Assembly (NCBI GenBank): GCA_038137215.1
Contig: JAYQBG010000013.1
Coordinates: forward strand, 12,351-76,350
Length of the DNA: 64,000 nt
Direction: 5' to 3'
From: JABJAG01 sp038137215
GTDB lineage: Bacteria > Pseudomonadota > Alphaproteobacteria > UBA6615
This document shows positions 26,335 through 35,554 of the stretch, one piece after another (position 1 is the stretch's first letter; every line of letters starts with the position of its first letter). Made by a program: the position numbers and the translations under genes. The notes beneath the pieces were generated by a model, which saw only the letters and a list, made by a program, of their open reading frames with translations, was not told the origin of the DNA and did no database searches.

Positions 26335-27210
26335 GTGATTTCAGAATTCGCCGCCATCCTGATTCCGATCTTCGTGACCGTGGCCATTGGCTATGGCTGG
26401 GAACGGATGGGTGTGGATTTCCCGACAGAGTTTGTCACCCGGTCCACAGTCTATGTGCTGACGCCCTGCCTCGTCTTCTCGACGATGACAGGTCTGGGCA
26501 TTTCGTTGCAGGCCTATGGAGAGGTCGCCCTGGCGACGCTGCTGGTGCTACTGAGCGTCGCCACGATCGGAGCCATCGGGCTGAAACTCCGGGGACTGCC
26601 GCTGCGGGCCTTCCTGCCCCCGATTCTGATCCCCAATTCCGGCAATCTCGGTTTGCCGCTGGCGCTTTTCGCGTTCGGCGAAGCGGGACTGGCGCTGGCG
26701 ATTGCCAGCTACACGATCTACGCGCTGGTGCAATACACCGTCTGCCAGTTGATTGCCGCGGGCAAGCTCTCACTGATGATCGTCGTCCGGCAGCCGTTGA
26801 TCTATGCCGCGGCTATTTCACTCATTTTCCTGTTCGCCGACGCAACGCCGCCCCAATGGGCCCTGAATACGACGCAGCTGATCGGCGCAGCCGCTATACC
26901 ACTGAACATTCTGGCCCTGGGTGTCGCGCTTGCACGCCTACAAGTGTCGAGCCTGAAAAACGGTCTTTATGTCTCGGCGCTGCGGATCGGGATGGGCCTG
27001 ATGGTTGCGCTCGTGGTGACCAGCTTTCTCGACCTTGATCAGGTGACCCGGGGCGTGGTGATCCTGCAATCCGCCGGACCGGCCGCGCTGTTCTCCTATC
27101 TCTGGGCCCAGCTCTACAACAACAGTGCCGAAGAGGTGGCCGGAGTCATCATGATTTCAACCGTCATCTCGCTGCTGACACTGCCCTTGCTGCTGCTGAT
27201 CGCGCTGTAG
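26335..27210 (+). CDS. AEC-family (auxin efflux carrier-like) transporter
   Basis: A 291-residue inner-membrane protein with about ten hydrophobic helices and the family stretch LIPNSGNLGLPLALFAFGE, where Asn and Gly residues break a helix in each half. Bacterial AEC proteins move organic acids such as malate or malonate. The start is GTG 26335. It is transcribed away from the catabolic operon and could supply or remove one of its acids. It ends 14 bp before the convergent chvG stop. Confidence 0.85.
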   Translation: MISEFAAILIPIFVTVAIGYGWERMGVDFPTEFVTRSTVYVLTPCLVFSTMTGLGISLQAYGEVALATLLVLLSVATIGAIGLKLRGLPLRAFLPPILIPNSGNLGLPLALFAFGEAGLALAIASYTIYALVQYTVCQLIAAGKLSLMIVVRQPLIYAAAISLIFLFADATPPQWALNTTQLIGAAAIPLNILALGVALARLQVSSLKNGLYVSALRIGMGLMVALVVTSFLDLDQVTRGVVILQSAGPAALFSYLWAQLYNNSAEEVAGVIMISTVISLLTLPLLLLIAL

Positions 27211-27224
27211 CGCAGACGCCCCCG

Positions 27225-28973
27225 CTAGACAGCCGGGAACCGGACCAGAAACCGCGCACCGGCGATTCGGCCGTCAGCATCGCGCCGATTTTCCGCCCAT
27301 AGTTCTCCGCCTGCCGCCTCGACGATTTGGCGGGAGATCGAGAGTCCCAGGCCGGAATGGGTGCCCAGCCGTTCGGCCTTGCCATCCGGTCCCGTGGTGG
27401 GCCGGTCCGAATAGAAGCGCCGGAAGATGGACTCGAGATTCGGCTCCGGGATACCGGGTCCCTCATCATCCACGCTGACCACGATCGTATCGCCATCGCG
27501 ATGCTGCGCGCGTCGGGCCGACACCACGATCCGTCCGCCCGGCGGGCTAAAGGACTGTGCATTGGAGATGATGTTGCGAAACACCTGACCCAGGCGGTCC
27601 TCGAAGGCGCAGACTGTGAAATCAGCGCCGGGTTCGATATCCATGACGATGTTCACATCCGATGTCGCAGCCTGAATATCGACCAGCGCCCCCAGCATAT
27701 CGCGCAGATCCACATTGGCCGGCGGATCGCGGCTGAGCTCCGCATCCAGGCGTGAGGCGTCGGAAATGTCACTGATCAAACGGTCGAGACGTCCCACATC
27801 GTCGAGGATGATCGACATCAGCTTCTTCTGCTGGGCAGGGTCTTCCACCCGCGAGACCGTCTCGACGGCACTGCGCAGCGAAGTCAGCGGATTCTTGATT
27901 TCGTGGGAGACATCGGCAGCAAAGCGTTCGATGGCGTCCATACGCTGCCACAGCGCTTCCGTCATGGCCCGGAGATCACGTCCCAGTTCTCCAATTTCGT
28001 CCCGGCGGCCGGCGAAGTCCGGGATCACCGTGTGCCGTCCGGCACCCGAGCGCACCTGTTCGGCCGCCGCAGCCAGACGTTTCAACGGGCGCGCGATGGT
28101 CGCGGCCAGATAGATGGAGAGCAGGACCGTCACCGCGAGCGCCACACCGAACACCTTCAGGATGTCGATCCGGATCGCGCGCATGGCGTTTTCGATCTCG
28201 CCGCTACCATGCGAGAGCATCAGCGCGCCGACCACCTGACGATAACGTTGCACCGGTACGGACACGGAAATCACCATGCCCCCGGTTTCGTGACGCCGCA
28301 CCACGGCATCGGGGCGCCCGGCCAGCGCACGGATGGTCTCCCGGTAGTCGCTCGCCCGCTGCGGGGAGCGTTCCTGATAGATCGGCAATTCCCCCTGATT
28401 GGGTGACCAGTTGAGGAGGGCGTTGACCGGCTCTGTCAGCCAGGACAGCGGTACAATCCCGTCGGTCGGGGGGAGCTCCTGGACTTGCACCACGCCGCGT
28501 GGCGTCACCAGCGCCTGGGTGTCGGTGACCAGCGAGCCGCTTTCGGAAAACAGGCGTGCCCGGGTCTGGGTCGGCTCGGTCAGGCGGCGCAGCATCAGGC
28601 TGGCGCGCACCGGATCGACGAGTTGCCCGACCCCCGGCGCAATCACGACAGCGCCCGCGCCAACGGCGGCGGCGAAGACCTCTGCCTGGACGCGAAGCGC
28701 CTCGATCTCCGCATCGATCAGGCTCTCCTGATAGCGGTCGAGCGCAAAAAATCCGCCAACCGGCACGGCGAGTACGAGAAGGTTGATCGCCAGAATCCGC
28801 CGGGTCAGCGAACTGGACGGCCGCCGGCGCAGCAGCCAGGAGACGACGGCATTGTGTGACCTTCCGGCCGTCCCGCGCGAGCCAGCTTCGCGCGCAGACA
28901 TGCCGCTATCATCGCGCCGGTCACGATCCATGACCGGTTCGCGATGCGCGGAGCCTGTGTGGCGAAGATCCAT
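27225..28973 (-). CDS. chvG: Sensor histidine kinase ChvG
   Basis: A 582-residue inner-membrane sensor kinase. A basic N-terminus leads to a first membrane helix (about residues 57-77), a periplasmic domain of some 190 residues, a second helix (271-294), HAMP, and a HisKA domain with His357 in FAADVSHEIKNPLTSLRSAV. Its ATPase domain has RNIISNAQSFSP, DDEGPGIPE and THSGLGLSISRQI. In rhizobia ChvG senses acidity and envelope conditions and phosphorylates ChvI. It lies downstream of chvI in the same operon. In most relatives hprK follows directly; here about 9 kb of accessory genes intervene. Confidence 0.93.
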   Translation of the reverse strand: MDLRHTGSAHREPVMDRDRRDDSGMSAREAGSRGTAGRSHNAVVSWLLRRRPSSSLTRRILAINLLVLAVPVGGFFALDRYQESLIDAEIEALRVQAEVFAAAVGAGAVVIAPGVGQLVDPVRASLMLRRLTEPTQTRARLFSESGSLVTDTQALVTPRGVVQVQELPPTDGIVPLSWLTEPVNALLNWSPNQGELPIYQERSPQRASDYRETIRALAGRPDAVVRRHETGGMVISVSVPVQRYRQVVGALMLSHGSGEIENAMRAIRIDILKVFGVALAVTVLLSIYLAATIARPLKRLAAAAEQVRSGAGRHTVIPDFAGRRDEIGELGRDLRAMTEALWQRMDAIERFAADVSHEIKNPLTSLRSAVETVSRVEDPAQQKKLMSIILDDVGRLDRLISDISDASRLDAELSRDPPANVDLRDMLGALVDIQAATSDVNIVMDIEPGADFTVCAFEDRLGQVFRNIISNAQSFSPPGGRIVVSARRAQHRDGDTIVVSVDDEGPGIPEPNLESIFRRFYSDRPTTGPDGKAERLGTHSGLGLSISRQIVEAAGGELWAENRRDADGRIAGARFLVRFPAV

Positions 28974-29031
28974 CGTCGTCCATCCCCCGGAGACGTCTCA
29001 AGCGGCAGGCTTGGGCCTGCGCAAATTCGGT

Positions 29032-29730
29032 TCAGCCTTCCTTGTAGCGGTAACCGATCCCGTAAAGGGTCTCGATCTGGCTGAAATTGTCGTCGATGTC
29101 CCGGAACTTCTTGCGCAACCGCTTGATATGGCTATCGATGGTGCGGTCATCGACATAGATATTTTCGCCATAGGCGGCATCCATCAGCTGGTCGCGGCTT
29201 TTGACATGTCCGGGGCGCTGCGCGAGCGCTTCGAGAATCAGGAACTCCGTCACGGTCAGCGTCACCTCATCCTCACGCCAGGTGCACATGTGGCGCACGG
29301 GATCGAGCACCAGATCACCCCGCCGGACAATGGTGTCGTTGTCCCCGTCCTGGGACACCTGTTCGGCTTCCGCGCGCCGCAGGATTGCACGAATACGCTC
29401 GATCAGCAGGCGCTGGGAAAAGGGTTTGGTGATGTAGTCATCCGCACCCATGCGCAGACCCAGCACCTCGTCGATCTCGTCATCCTTGGAGGTGAGAAAG
29501 ATCACCGGCATGCGCGAGGACTTGCGCAGCTTGCCGAGCAACTCCATCCCGTCCATGCGCGGCATCTTGATGTCCAGCACCGCCAGGTCCACCGGCGTCT
29601 CGGTCAGTCCGCTGAGCGCTTCATCGCCATCCGCATAAGTGTTGACGTGATAGCCCTCGGCCTCAAGTGCCATTGTGACCGAAGTCAGGATGTTTCGGTC
29701 ATCATCGACCAGTGCGATTGTCTGAGCCAT
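29032..29730 (-). CDS. chvI: Response regulator ChvI
   Basis: This 232-residue OmpR-family regulator starts at ATG 29730; an upstream frame adds 18 unrelated residues. The receiver domain has the acidic pair in LVDDDRN, phospho-acceptor Asp53 in VLDIKMPRMDG and the conserved Lys in LTSKDDE. The C-terminal winged helix includes LTVTEFLILEAL, DDRTIDSHIKRLRKKF and YGIGYRYKEG. ChvI controls envelope, acid-response and symbiosis genes in rhizobia. It is followed by chvG after 58 bp. Confidence 0.94.
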   Translation of the reverse strand: MAQTIALVDDDRNILTSVTMALEAEGYHVNTYADGDEALSGLTETPVDLAVLDIKMPRMDGMELLGKLRKSSRMPVIFLTSKDDEIDEVLGLRMGADDYITKPFSQRLLIERIRAILRRAEAEQVSQDGDNDTIVRRGDLVLDPVRHMCTWREDEVTLTVTEFLILEALAQRPGHVKSRDQLMDAAYGENIYVDDRTIDSHIKRLRKKFRDIDDNFSQIETLYGIGYRYKEG

Positions 29731-29958
29731 GTTCGGGTCCCCTATTTGTGATCGAACGAACGTTCCGGCGTCGATTGGCGCCAATGACCACTTTCAGATT
29801 TCATTATGGCGCATTTACGATGGTATTTGTGCTTCAAATCCCGCAGTTCCAAGGGGTTTCCATTTCCGAAGCCATCTTGTCGCCACAAACGAAAACGTGA
29901 GCGCATGCGACGGAGGGACGCATTGTCGCGCGGGCGGCAACACACCTAACTCCCGATC

Positions 29959-30582
29959 ATGAACAAAAAGCTCTCTCTTGGCGTGGTCGCGCTCGTGGTC
30001 GTGGTGTTCGTCTTCGGTGCCTGGCTCAACCTGAAACAGGATGTCCCGCCCGAAACCGCAACGGCCGGCGGCATGGTGATCAACGCCGATATCGGCGGCC
30101 CCTTCGAACTGACCGATCACACCGGCGCGCCCTTCGGCACCAGGGAACTGGCCGGGGACTACGCGCTGCTCTATTTCGGGTACACCTTCTGCCCGGATGT
30201 CTGCCCGACAGAGCTCGGACAGATCGCCGAAGCGATCGATCTTCTCGAAGAGGACGGAGACCGGGTGCGGCCGGTGATGATCACGATCGATCCCACGCGG
30301 GATACCCCCGAGGTTCTTTCGGAATACGCACCCCTGTTTCACGAACGCCTGGTGGGCCTGACCGGAACCGAGGACCAGATCCGGGACGTGGCCGGCGACT
30401 ATCGTGTGTTCTATCGAAAATTCGAGGACCCGAGCTACACCTACTACCTGGTGGACCACACCTCGTTCGTGTATCTCCTCGCCCCGTCCGGAGGCATCGC
30501 GTCCATGTTCCGATACGGCACACCGCCCGAAGATATGGCCGCGGCGATCCGGCAACACATGAACGCACAGGAGCAAGGCTGA
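29959..30582 (+). CDS. SCO1/SenC-family copper chaperone
   Basis: A 207-residue protein with an N-terminal membrane anchor (residues 6-24) and a periplasmic thioredoxin-like domain. The copper ligands are Cys78 and Cys82 in YTFCPDVCPTELG and His167 in YLVDHTSF. SCO proteins deliver copper to the CuA centre of cytochrome c oxidase or maintain its thiols. The PCuAC gene starts one base after its stop, so the pair works together in copper delivery. Confidence 0.94.
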   Translation: MNKKLSLGVVALVVVVFVFGAWLNLKQDVPPETATAGGMVINADIGGPFELTDHTGAPFGTRELAGDYALLYFGYTFCPDVCPTELGQIAEAIDLLEEDGDRVRPVMITIDPTRDTPEVLSEYAPLFHERLVGLTGTEDQIRDVAGDYRVFYRKFEDPSYTYYLVDHTSFVYLLAPSGGIASMFRYGTPPEDMAAAIRQHMNAQEQG

Positions 30583-30583
30583 C

Positions 30584-31090
30584 ATGATCGCGAGAAGATT
30601 ACTGACCGTGCTGGCGACCGCCCTGTTGCTTTTCGGCCATGGTACGCCCGCCCAGGCACATGAAGAGAAGTTCGATGAACTGGTAATTTCACACCCCTGG
30701 TCGCGCGCCACGGCTACCAATCAGAAGGTTGGGGCAGTGTTCCTGGAAGTGCAGACCAAAACCGGGCGCCCGGACCGCCTGATTGGCGCCAGCACGCCGG
30801 ACGCGGAGACTGTGGAAATCCATGACCATATCCGTGACGGGGACATGATGCGGATGCGGCGCATCGACGGCGTGGACATCCCGGCCGAAGGTTCGGCCGT
30901 GCTGCAACCCGGCGGCCAGCACCTCATGCTGATCGGGCTCAAAGTGCCGTTGTTCGAAGAGACTGTGTTTCCCATGACACTGGTCTTCGAAAAGGCGGGA
31001 TCGGTCGAGATCGAGGTGATCGTTGAGGCCGCCGGTGCAGGCAAGGCGAAAGCCGGTGGAGATCATCAACGCCATCAGATGACGAAATAG
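30584..31090 (+). CDS. Periplasmic copper chaperone PCuAC
   Basis: This 168-residue exported protein has a signal peptide ending near AQAHEEK. It matches the PCu(A)C copper motif H-x10-M-x21-H-x-M exactly: His80, Met91, His113 and Met115. The C-terminus is a second His/Met-rich tail (GGDHQRHQMTK) that may hold another copper ion. It passes Cu(I) to SCO and to cytochrome oxidase. It is translationally coupled to the SCO gene. Confidence 0.93.
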   Translation: MIARRLLTVLATALLLFGHGTPAQAHEEKFDELVISHPWSRATATNQKVGAVFLEVQTKTGRPDRLIGASTPDAETVEIHDHIRDGDMMRMRRIDGVDIPAEGSAVLQPGGQHLMLIGLKVPLFEETVFPMTLVFEKAGSVEIEVIVEAAGAGKAKAGGDHQRHQMTK

Positions 31091-31140
31091 CTTACCGACC
31101 CCCTTGCGGGCTGCGACCGGTCCGGTAATCTCCGCGCACC

Positions 31141-31869
31141 ATGACGATTGACGACAGAGACAAACCAAGCGGCGTTCTTACACGTCGGCTTATGCGCCGC
31201 GCCGGCACCGCGACCCTTTCGACACTCGATATCGAAACCGGGGGCACTCCCTATGGGAGCCTGGTTCTGACCGCCTGCACCCATGAGGCCAGCCCTCTGG
31301 TGCTGCTTTCGGATCTGGCACGACACACACGAAACTTCAAAGCCGACCCCCGCGTGTCGATGCTGTTTGCAAAACCGGGAACCGATGCGATCAGCCTGTC
31401 ACGCGCCACCCTGATCGGCACGATGGAAGTCTGCGACAGCGACGTCCTGCGCGAACGTTTTCTGCGGCGTCACGGCCGGTCGCGCGATCATATGGCGTTT
31501 GCGGATTTCCATCTCTACCGGCTCGTGCCCGAGAGTGTGCATTTCATCGGCGGGTTCGGACGGATTGAAACCCTGGATGCATCAGAGGTTCTGCTGGAAG
31601 CAGGCACATACGACGCGCTGGCCGAAGCGGAATCCGAAATTGTGGCGCATATGAACGACGACCATCGTGAGGCGATCCGCGCCTATGCCCACGGACACGC
31701 CGATCGACCGGGTGTGGACTGGAGCATGACGAATATCGATCCGGAAGGGATCGATCTCGCGCGCAACGATGCCGTCGCACGTGTCGATTTCAACTCGATG
31801 GTTACCGATGCGGAATCCGCGCGCGCCGAACTGGTGCGTCTTGCCAAAGAGGCCCGGCACGAAATCTAG
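31141..31869 (+). CDS. HugZ-family heme-utilisation-like protein (split-barrel plus DUF2470)
   Basis: A 242-residue cytoplasmic protein with an N-terminal FMN-binding split barrel of the pyridoxamine-phosphate-oxidase type (ATLSTLDIETGGTPYGSLV, RHTRNFKADPRVSML) and a C-terminal DUF2470 domain (EIVAHMNDDHREAIRAYA). This is the HugZ arrangement; some members degrade heme. The next gene has a Fur-box-like promoter, which fits an iron-related neighbourhood. Heme oxygenase activity is not proven by sequence. Confidence 0.85.
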   Translation: MTIDDRDKPSGVLTRRLMRRAGTATLSTLDIETGGTPYGSLVLTACTHEASPLVLLSDLARHTRNFKADPRVSMLFAKPGTDAISLSRATLIGTMEVCDSDVLRERFLRRHGRSRDHMAFADFHLYRLVPESVHFIGGFGRIETLDASEVLLEAGTYDALAEAESEIVAHMNDDHREAIRAYAHGHADRPGVDWSMTNIDPEGIDLARNDAVARVDFNSMVTDAESARAELVRLAKEARHEI

Positions 31870-31951
31870 GTCGCGGGCGCCGGCAGGTCCGGGACACCGG
31901 GCCGTCCGTGTGATGCCCCGGAGCAGATGAGCCACCCGGACCACAATGTTA

Positions 31952-31979
31952 TTGCGAATGATTTTCATTCACATATAAT
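31952..31979 (+). promoter_or_regulatory. Promoter with an embedded Fur-box-like palindrome
   Basis: A consensus -10 box TATAAT (31974-31979) has TTGCGA (31952-31957) 16 bp upstream. Between and overlapping them is the perfect inverted repeat GAATGA-TTT-TCATTC (31956-31970), within TGCGAATGATTTTCATTCACA minus its last base. It closely resembles Fur operators, and its position over the spacer suits direct repression by iron-loaded Fur. The next start codon is 34 bp downstream. Confidence 0.75.
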
Positions 31980-32013
31980 CCGTGTTTCCCCTCCGAACCC
32001 GGATTGCCGATCC

Positions 32014-32505
32014 ATGACCCACACAACACCGTCCAGCCCGCCCCATCTCCGGCACTCAGACCTGACCTATATCGAACGACTTCTGGTGCACGCCCAACGC
32101 CGGTGGGTCGCGGACCAGACGTCCTGGACGCATCTGGTTCTGGAATTCAGCCGGGCCTGCGGACCACGCCGCGCCACATGCATTTGCGAGGCCCTCGAAG
32201 CCACGTTCGAGACCCTGGGACGTCATGCACGCCGACAGATCCGCCTGTACCCCTTGTTATGCAGCCGGATCAGCCCTGATGAGATCTGCCTGCTCAATCT
32301 GCTGGCCGCGCATCAATCACGCGACACCACGCATGTGGGTGCCCTGATCGACTGGCTTGTACCCGAACATGCCGCCGGGGCGTTGCGGGCCCATATCGAC
32401 ATCGTCACGCGGGCGCTCGCCCAGTGCGACTATCTGCTCGCGGTCCGGCACGCGGACACCCGACCGCGTTCAGCGGCGCAGGCATCAATTCGTGCGGTTC
32501 TTTGA
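32014..32505 (+). CDS. Hypothetical protein, probably iron-regulated
   Basis: The frame is open from 31927, but the promoter at 31952-31979 requires a later start, so ATG 32014 is used, giving 163 residues. The protein is soluble and largely helical, with LTYIERLLVHAQRRWVADQ, ISPDEICLLNLLAAHQSRD and a Leu/Ala-rich C-terminal helix; Cys residues are scattered (CGPRRATCICEA, LCSR). I recall similar small proteins near iron-uptake genes in Rhodospirillales, with no assigned function. The Fur-like box suggests expression under iron limitation. Confidence 0.7.
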   Translation: MTHTTPSSPPHLRHSDLTYIERLLVHAQRRWVADQTSWTHLVLEFSRACGPRRATCICEALEATFETLGRHARRQIRLYPLLCSRISPDEICLLNLLAAHQSRDTTHVGALIDWLVPEHAAGALRAHIDIVTRALAQCDYLLAVRHADTRPRSAAQASIRAVL

Positions 32506-32571
32506 ATGATTGGGAATTGCCGGAACCGGCAGGTCCGCTGTTGGCCGATGGTGGCCGCTGGTCGCAAGACC

Positions 32572-33072
32572 TCAGCTTTGCTCGATCAGCTCGACCGTCA
32601 CAGCAAGCGGGCCCTTGTCACCGGATCGCGTCGTGACCCGCACGCGCGCTTCGGCATCGAGCATCCGCAACCCGGACTGCGCAACAACCCGGCCAGAGAC
32701 GAAAATGTCCTGGCCCGCATCATCGGGCATAATGAAGCCATAGCCCTTGTTGGGATCGAAGAATTTGACCACCCCTTCGATCGCCGGGGCATCGGGATCA
32801 CTGGCAGGCAACTCGGCTACATTTCCACCGGTCACGCGATGAATCACCGAGACCATGGGGCCGCGCGGGCCTTGCTCGATTTCGCATTCCAGTTCGGCAC
32901 CGTCCTGAAGATCTTTCTGGCCGGCCGCCTCGAGCACCGAGACATGCACGAACGCGTCGCCCAGACCATTTGACGGCTGGACGAACCCATAGCCTTTTAT
33001 GGGGTTAAACCATTTGACGGTGGCGGAAATGCATTCCCCGCTGCCGCCGCCAGATGCCTCTGTGTCACTCAT
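32572..33072 (-). CDS. Cold-shock protein with two cold-shock domains
   Basis: A 166-residue protein from ATG 33072 with two tandem nucleic-acid-binding cold-shock domains. The first has ATVKWFNPIKGYGFVQP and DAFVHVSVLE; the second has GVVKFFDPNKGYGFIMPDD and DIFVSGRVV. RNP1 (KGYGF) is intact in both; RNP2 is changed in the second (DIFVSG rather than DIFVHx). Double-domain CspD-like proteins are common in alphaproteobacteria, where they bind single-stranded RNA or DNA under stress or in stationary phase. Confidence 0.93.
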   Translation of the reverse strand: MSDTEASGGGSGECISATVKWFNPIKGYGFVQPSNGLGDAFVHVSVLEAAGQKDLQDGAELECEIEQGPRGPMVSVIHRVTGGNVAELPASDPDAPAIEGVVKFFDPNKGYGFIMPDDAGQDIFVSGRVVAQSGLRMLDAEARVRVTTRSGDKGPLAVTVELIEQS

Positions 33073-33234
33073 CACTGGCAAATCCTGACGCACTGGGCGC
33101 CACGGTGCCAATGAAAGTTCCGGCCTTGCCTGAACGCGACCCCGACACCGCGGTGCACTCTTCGGGAAAAGTCTAGCACAGGAAATAGGCAGAAACGCGA
33201 GTCAGAAAACGGCGCTGATGGTGCGCCGCAGCAA

Positions 33235-33875
33235 TCATTCGGTGCAGACCTCGCCCGAAGCATCGCGGGTATTTCGCATTGAGGCGCCCCGGAACCGCGC
33301 ATCGCGCACACGTGCGCCAGTCAGATTCGCCTCGTCGAGCAGGGCCTGCGCAAGTTCCGCGCCGCGCAAGTCCACCTGTTGGAGATTGGCCCCCACGAGC
33401 TGTGTGGGCAGCCGGCGCTTCTCATCGATGATCAGCGGGCCCATGTTGCAGTCGCGAAGTGCCGCGCCGGACAGGTTGGCGCCCGTCAGGTTCGCGCCGC
33501 GCAAATCGGCGCCTTCGAGATTAGCCAAGCGCATATCCGCGTTCTCGAGTTGCGCGCCCTGCAGCTTCACACCCCGCATTCCAGCCCGTAGAATGTTGCA
33601 CCCGCCCCTCGCAGAGCCGCCAGGTTCAGCTGTGCCAGCTTCTTGCTCGGGCGCAGATCGACCCCCGACAGGTTTGCAGGTTCGCCCTCGGCACCATCGC
33701 TCTCGACAAACCAGATATGGGCCTCGATCTGGTCGAACGCCGGCGGCTCGAGTTCGTGCATCGGGGTCCCCATGGGCTCGTCCCTCAAGACATCTTCCAG
33801 GGTCGTCTGGTGCAGAATAGCCATGTCCATATTGGCCCCGGTCAGGACAGTGCCCGTAAAACCGGTCTCTGTCAG
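33235..33875 (-). pseudogene. Pentapeptide-repeat protein, frameshifted
   Basis: Two frames share one pentapeptide-repeat protein. Repeats already appear upstream of the first ATG (33830), in LTETGFTGTVLTGANMDMAI, with no clear start codon. They stop for a spacer (AFDQIEAHIWFVESDG), restart at ANLSGVDLRPSKKLAQLNLA, and the frame ends at 33567. The other frame continues the repeat (VKLQGAQLENADMRLANL, ADLRGANLTGANLSGA) to 33235. One extra G in the GGGG run near 33575 would rejoin them. The 5' end also looks truncated. Confidence 0.65.
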
Positions 33876-33888
33876 ACCGGCAGCCCGC

Positions 33889-34581
33889 TCAGGCTGCTGC
33901 GGCGTCCTCTGCCTGTTTGTTCAGGGTTTCAAACTCGCTGGGCCAGTGATCGGCCAGCCAGCGCAGATAATCCCCCATCTTGACCGGGTCGAGGTGCAGG
34001 GACGACTGGATCTTGTCGATCTCGGGCTGCTCTTCCAGGGCGATATCCAGAGAATCGTTGATCCGGTTGATCATGTTGAACATGCCGCAAAGCATGGTGA
34101 TCTCAATGATCTCACCCTCGCTGAAATTGGCGCGCAGCCGGCTATAGGCGTCCTCGTTCTTCTGAGCGGTGTTGCGGGTCATGTTTTCCGCCCACAAGAT
34201 TGCTGCCTTTTCACGCTCGGTAAACAAATCCGAGGACAGGTAGTCATCCGACGACATGGCAATCACCTGGTCGTAGGTGATGCCGGCGGCCTGCCCCAAC
34301 GAGGTGTTGTGCGCGTAACAGTACTCACATTCGTTCACATGGCTGGTCTTGATCACCACCATTTCCTTGATCTTGCCGCTGATGCGTGTGCCCGGCCATT
34401 CGCGCTGGGCCGCGGCATTGATCGGCAAGAACAGCATCGCCAGGAACGGCGCGTTGGAAATGCTGCGATAGAAATGCGGGACGCGTCCGAGCAGCGCGGT
34501 GACAGCGCCGTAGAATTCTTCGAACTCGCCGTCGATGGATTCCGGCTCGATTTTCTGTATGCGTGACTGTTGGCGTGACAC
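33889..34581 (-). CDS. Carboxymuconolactone decarboxylase / AhpD-like protein (paralogue)
   Basis: The start is placed at GTG 34581 because GGGAGA lies 7 bases before it; an in-frame ATG 33 bases upstream has no such site. The 230-residue protein carries NECEYCYAHNTSLGQAAGI, the AhpD-type CxxC with a nearby His, and EKAAILWAENMTRN. It is clearly homologous to the protein at 23523-24188. Possible roles are peroxide or aldehyde detoxification, or decarboxylation. It stands upstream of the pentapeptide-repeat remnant. Confidence 0.82.
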   Translation of the reverse strand: MSRQQSRIQKIEPESIDGEFEEFYGAVTALLGRVPHFYRSISNAPFLAMLFLPINAAAQREWPGTRISGKIKEMVVIKTSHVNECEYCYAHNTSLGQAAGITYDQVIAMSSDDYLSSDLFTEREKAAILWAENMTRNTAQKNEDAYSRLRANFSEGEIIEITMLCGMFNMINRINDSLDIALEEQPEIDKIQSSLHLDPVKMGDYLRWLADHWPSEFETLNKQAEDAAAA

Positions 34582-34712
34582 GTGTCGTTCTCCCGAATGA
34601 TTTCTTGGCACCATCCTAGCGGCAGGTCACTTGCAAACAACCGAGATTGTGAACCGGGATCTCAGCGCGCAAAAACCTTCTGGAGAAGTTCGGTGCTTCG
34701 CTTTGCGAGATT

Positions 34713-35432
34713 CTAACGGATCGCCTTCTCCTCCTCTGCCAGATAGAGAAAGATGCCCTGCAACCCGCGTTCGAGCACGTGATCGGACAGGTCTGCCTTC
34801 ACATCCGGGACGAAGGGCACATTGCGATAGCGGCTGACCACCGCATCGTAGGATTGTATTGCCCCGACGTCAGAGAGACTTCGGTCAAAAATCGGGCGTA
34901 GCCGCGTCTTCAGCTCCGGCGTCATGGTGCGTTCGAAAAAGCGAATGGCCGCGTCATCCGGGTCGTTATAGATCTCGCGCACATCGTCCATTGTCATTTG
35001 GTCCACGGCATTCCAGAAAACCGCCTTTGCCTCCGGCGCTGCCGCCTCGGCGGCGCGATTCAACCTGAGTTCGAGATCATCGACCATCCCCGACAGACCG
35101 ATCCGCGACAGAGTGGACTGCACCATCTTCAGTCTGTCGGGCAGCGGCACATGGATGCGGGGATCTGCATTGTACCCGTTGACCGCACCAACCTGCCCGA
35201 CAACCGTTTCGACTCCCACCTTCAGCGCCTCGCGCAACCCCGCACCGATCTGGGAGTCGCTCAAGCCCACAGCGGATGGGGCAGAAGATGATGCCCCGCC
35301 CGGGAGCTGACGCAACAAATCGCCACCGCGCTTGAAGAAGTCCGATTGGGCAGCCGCCGTCTGTGAAACTGCAATTCCGCCGGTGGTTACCAAAAAACGG
35401 TGACCACGGGACATCTTGAATTCGGTTCGCAT
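34713..35432 (-). CDS. DUF4197 domain-containing exported protein
   Basis: A 239-residue protein whose ATG follows AGGAG by 7 bases. An N-terminal signal-like segment ends at QTAAAQS, followed by the DUF4197 core: SDSQIGAGLREALKVGVETVV, IHVPLPDRLKMVQSTLSRIG and the C-terminal GLQGIFLYLAEEEKAIR. Members are periplasmic or outer-membrane-associated proteins of unknown function. The family end is intact and the length is normal. It has no obvious operon partner. Confidence 0.88.
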   Translation of the reverse strand: MRTEFKMSRGHRFLVTTGGIAVSQTAAAQSDFFKRGGDLLRQLPGGASSSAPSAVGLSDSQIGAGLREALKVGVETVVGQVGAVNGYNADPRIHVPLPDRLKMVQSTLSRIGLSGMVDDLELRLNRAAEAAAPEAKAVFWNAVDQMTMDDVREIYNDPDDAAIRFFERTMTPELKTRLRPIFDRSLSDVGAIQSYDAVVSRYRNVPFVPDVKADLSDHVLERGLQGIFLYLAEEEKAIR

Positions 35433-35554
35433 CGCTTCACTCCTGAATATAATTTTCAGAGCCTACATGAGAGATGCGCCGCTGACATCGCCAAGGGTTC
35501 CCGGCAAATGGTAGAAGGGCGCATCCGATCCAATTTAGATTGCCCGAAATCGCC

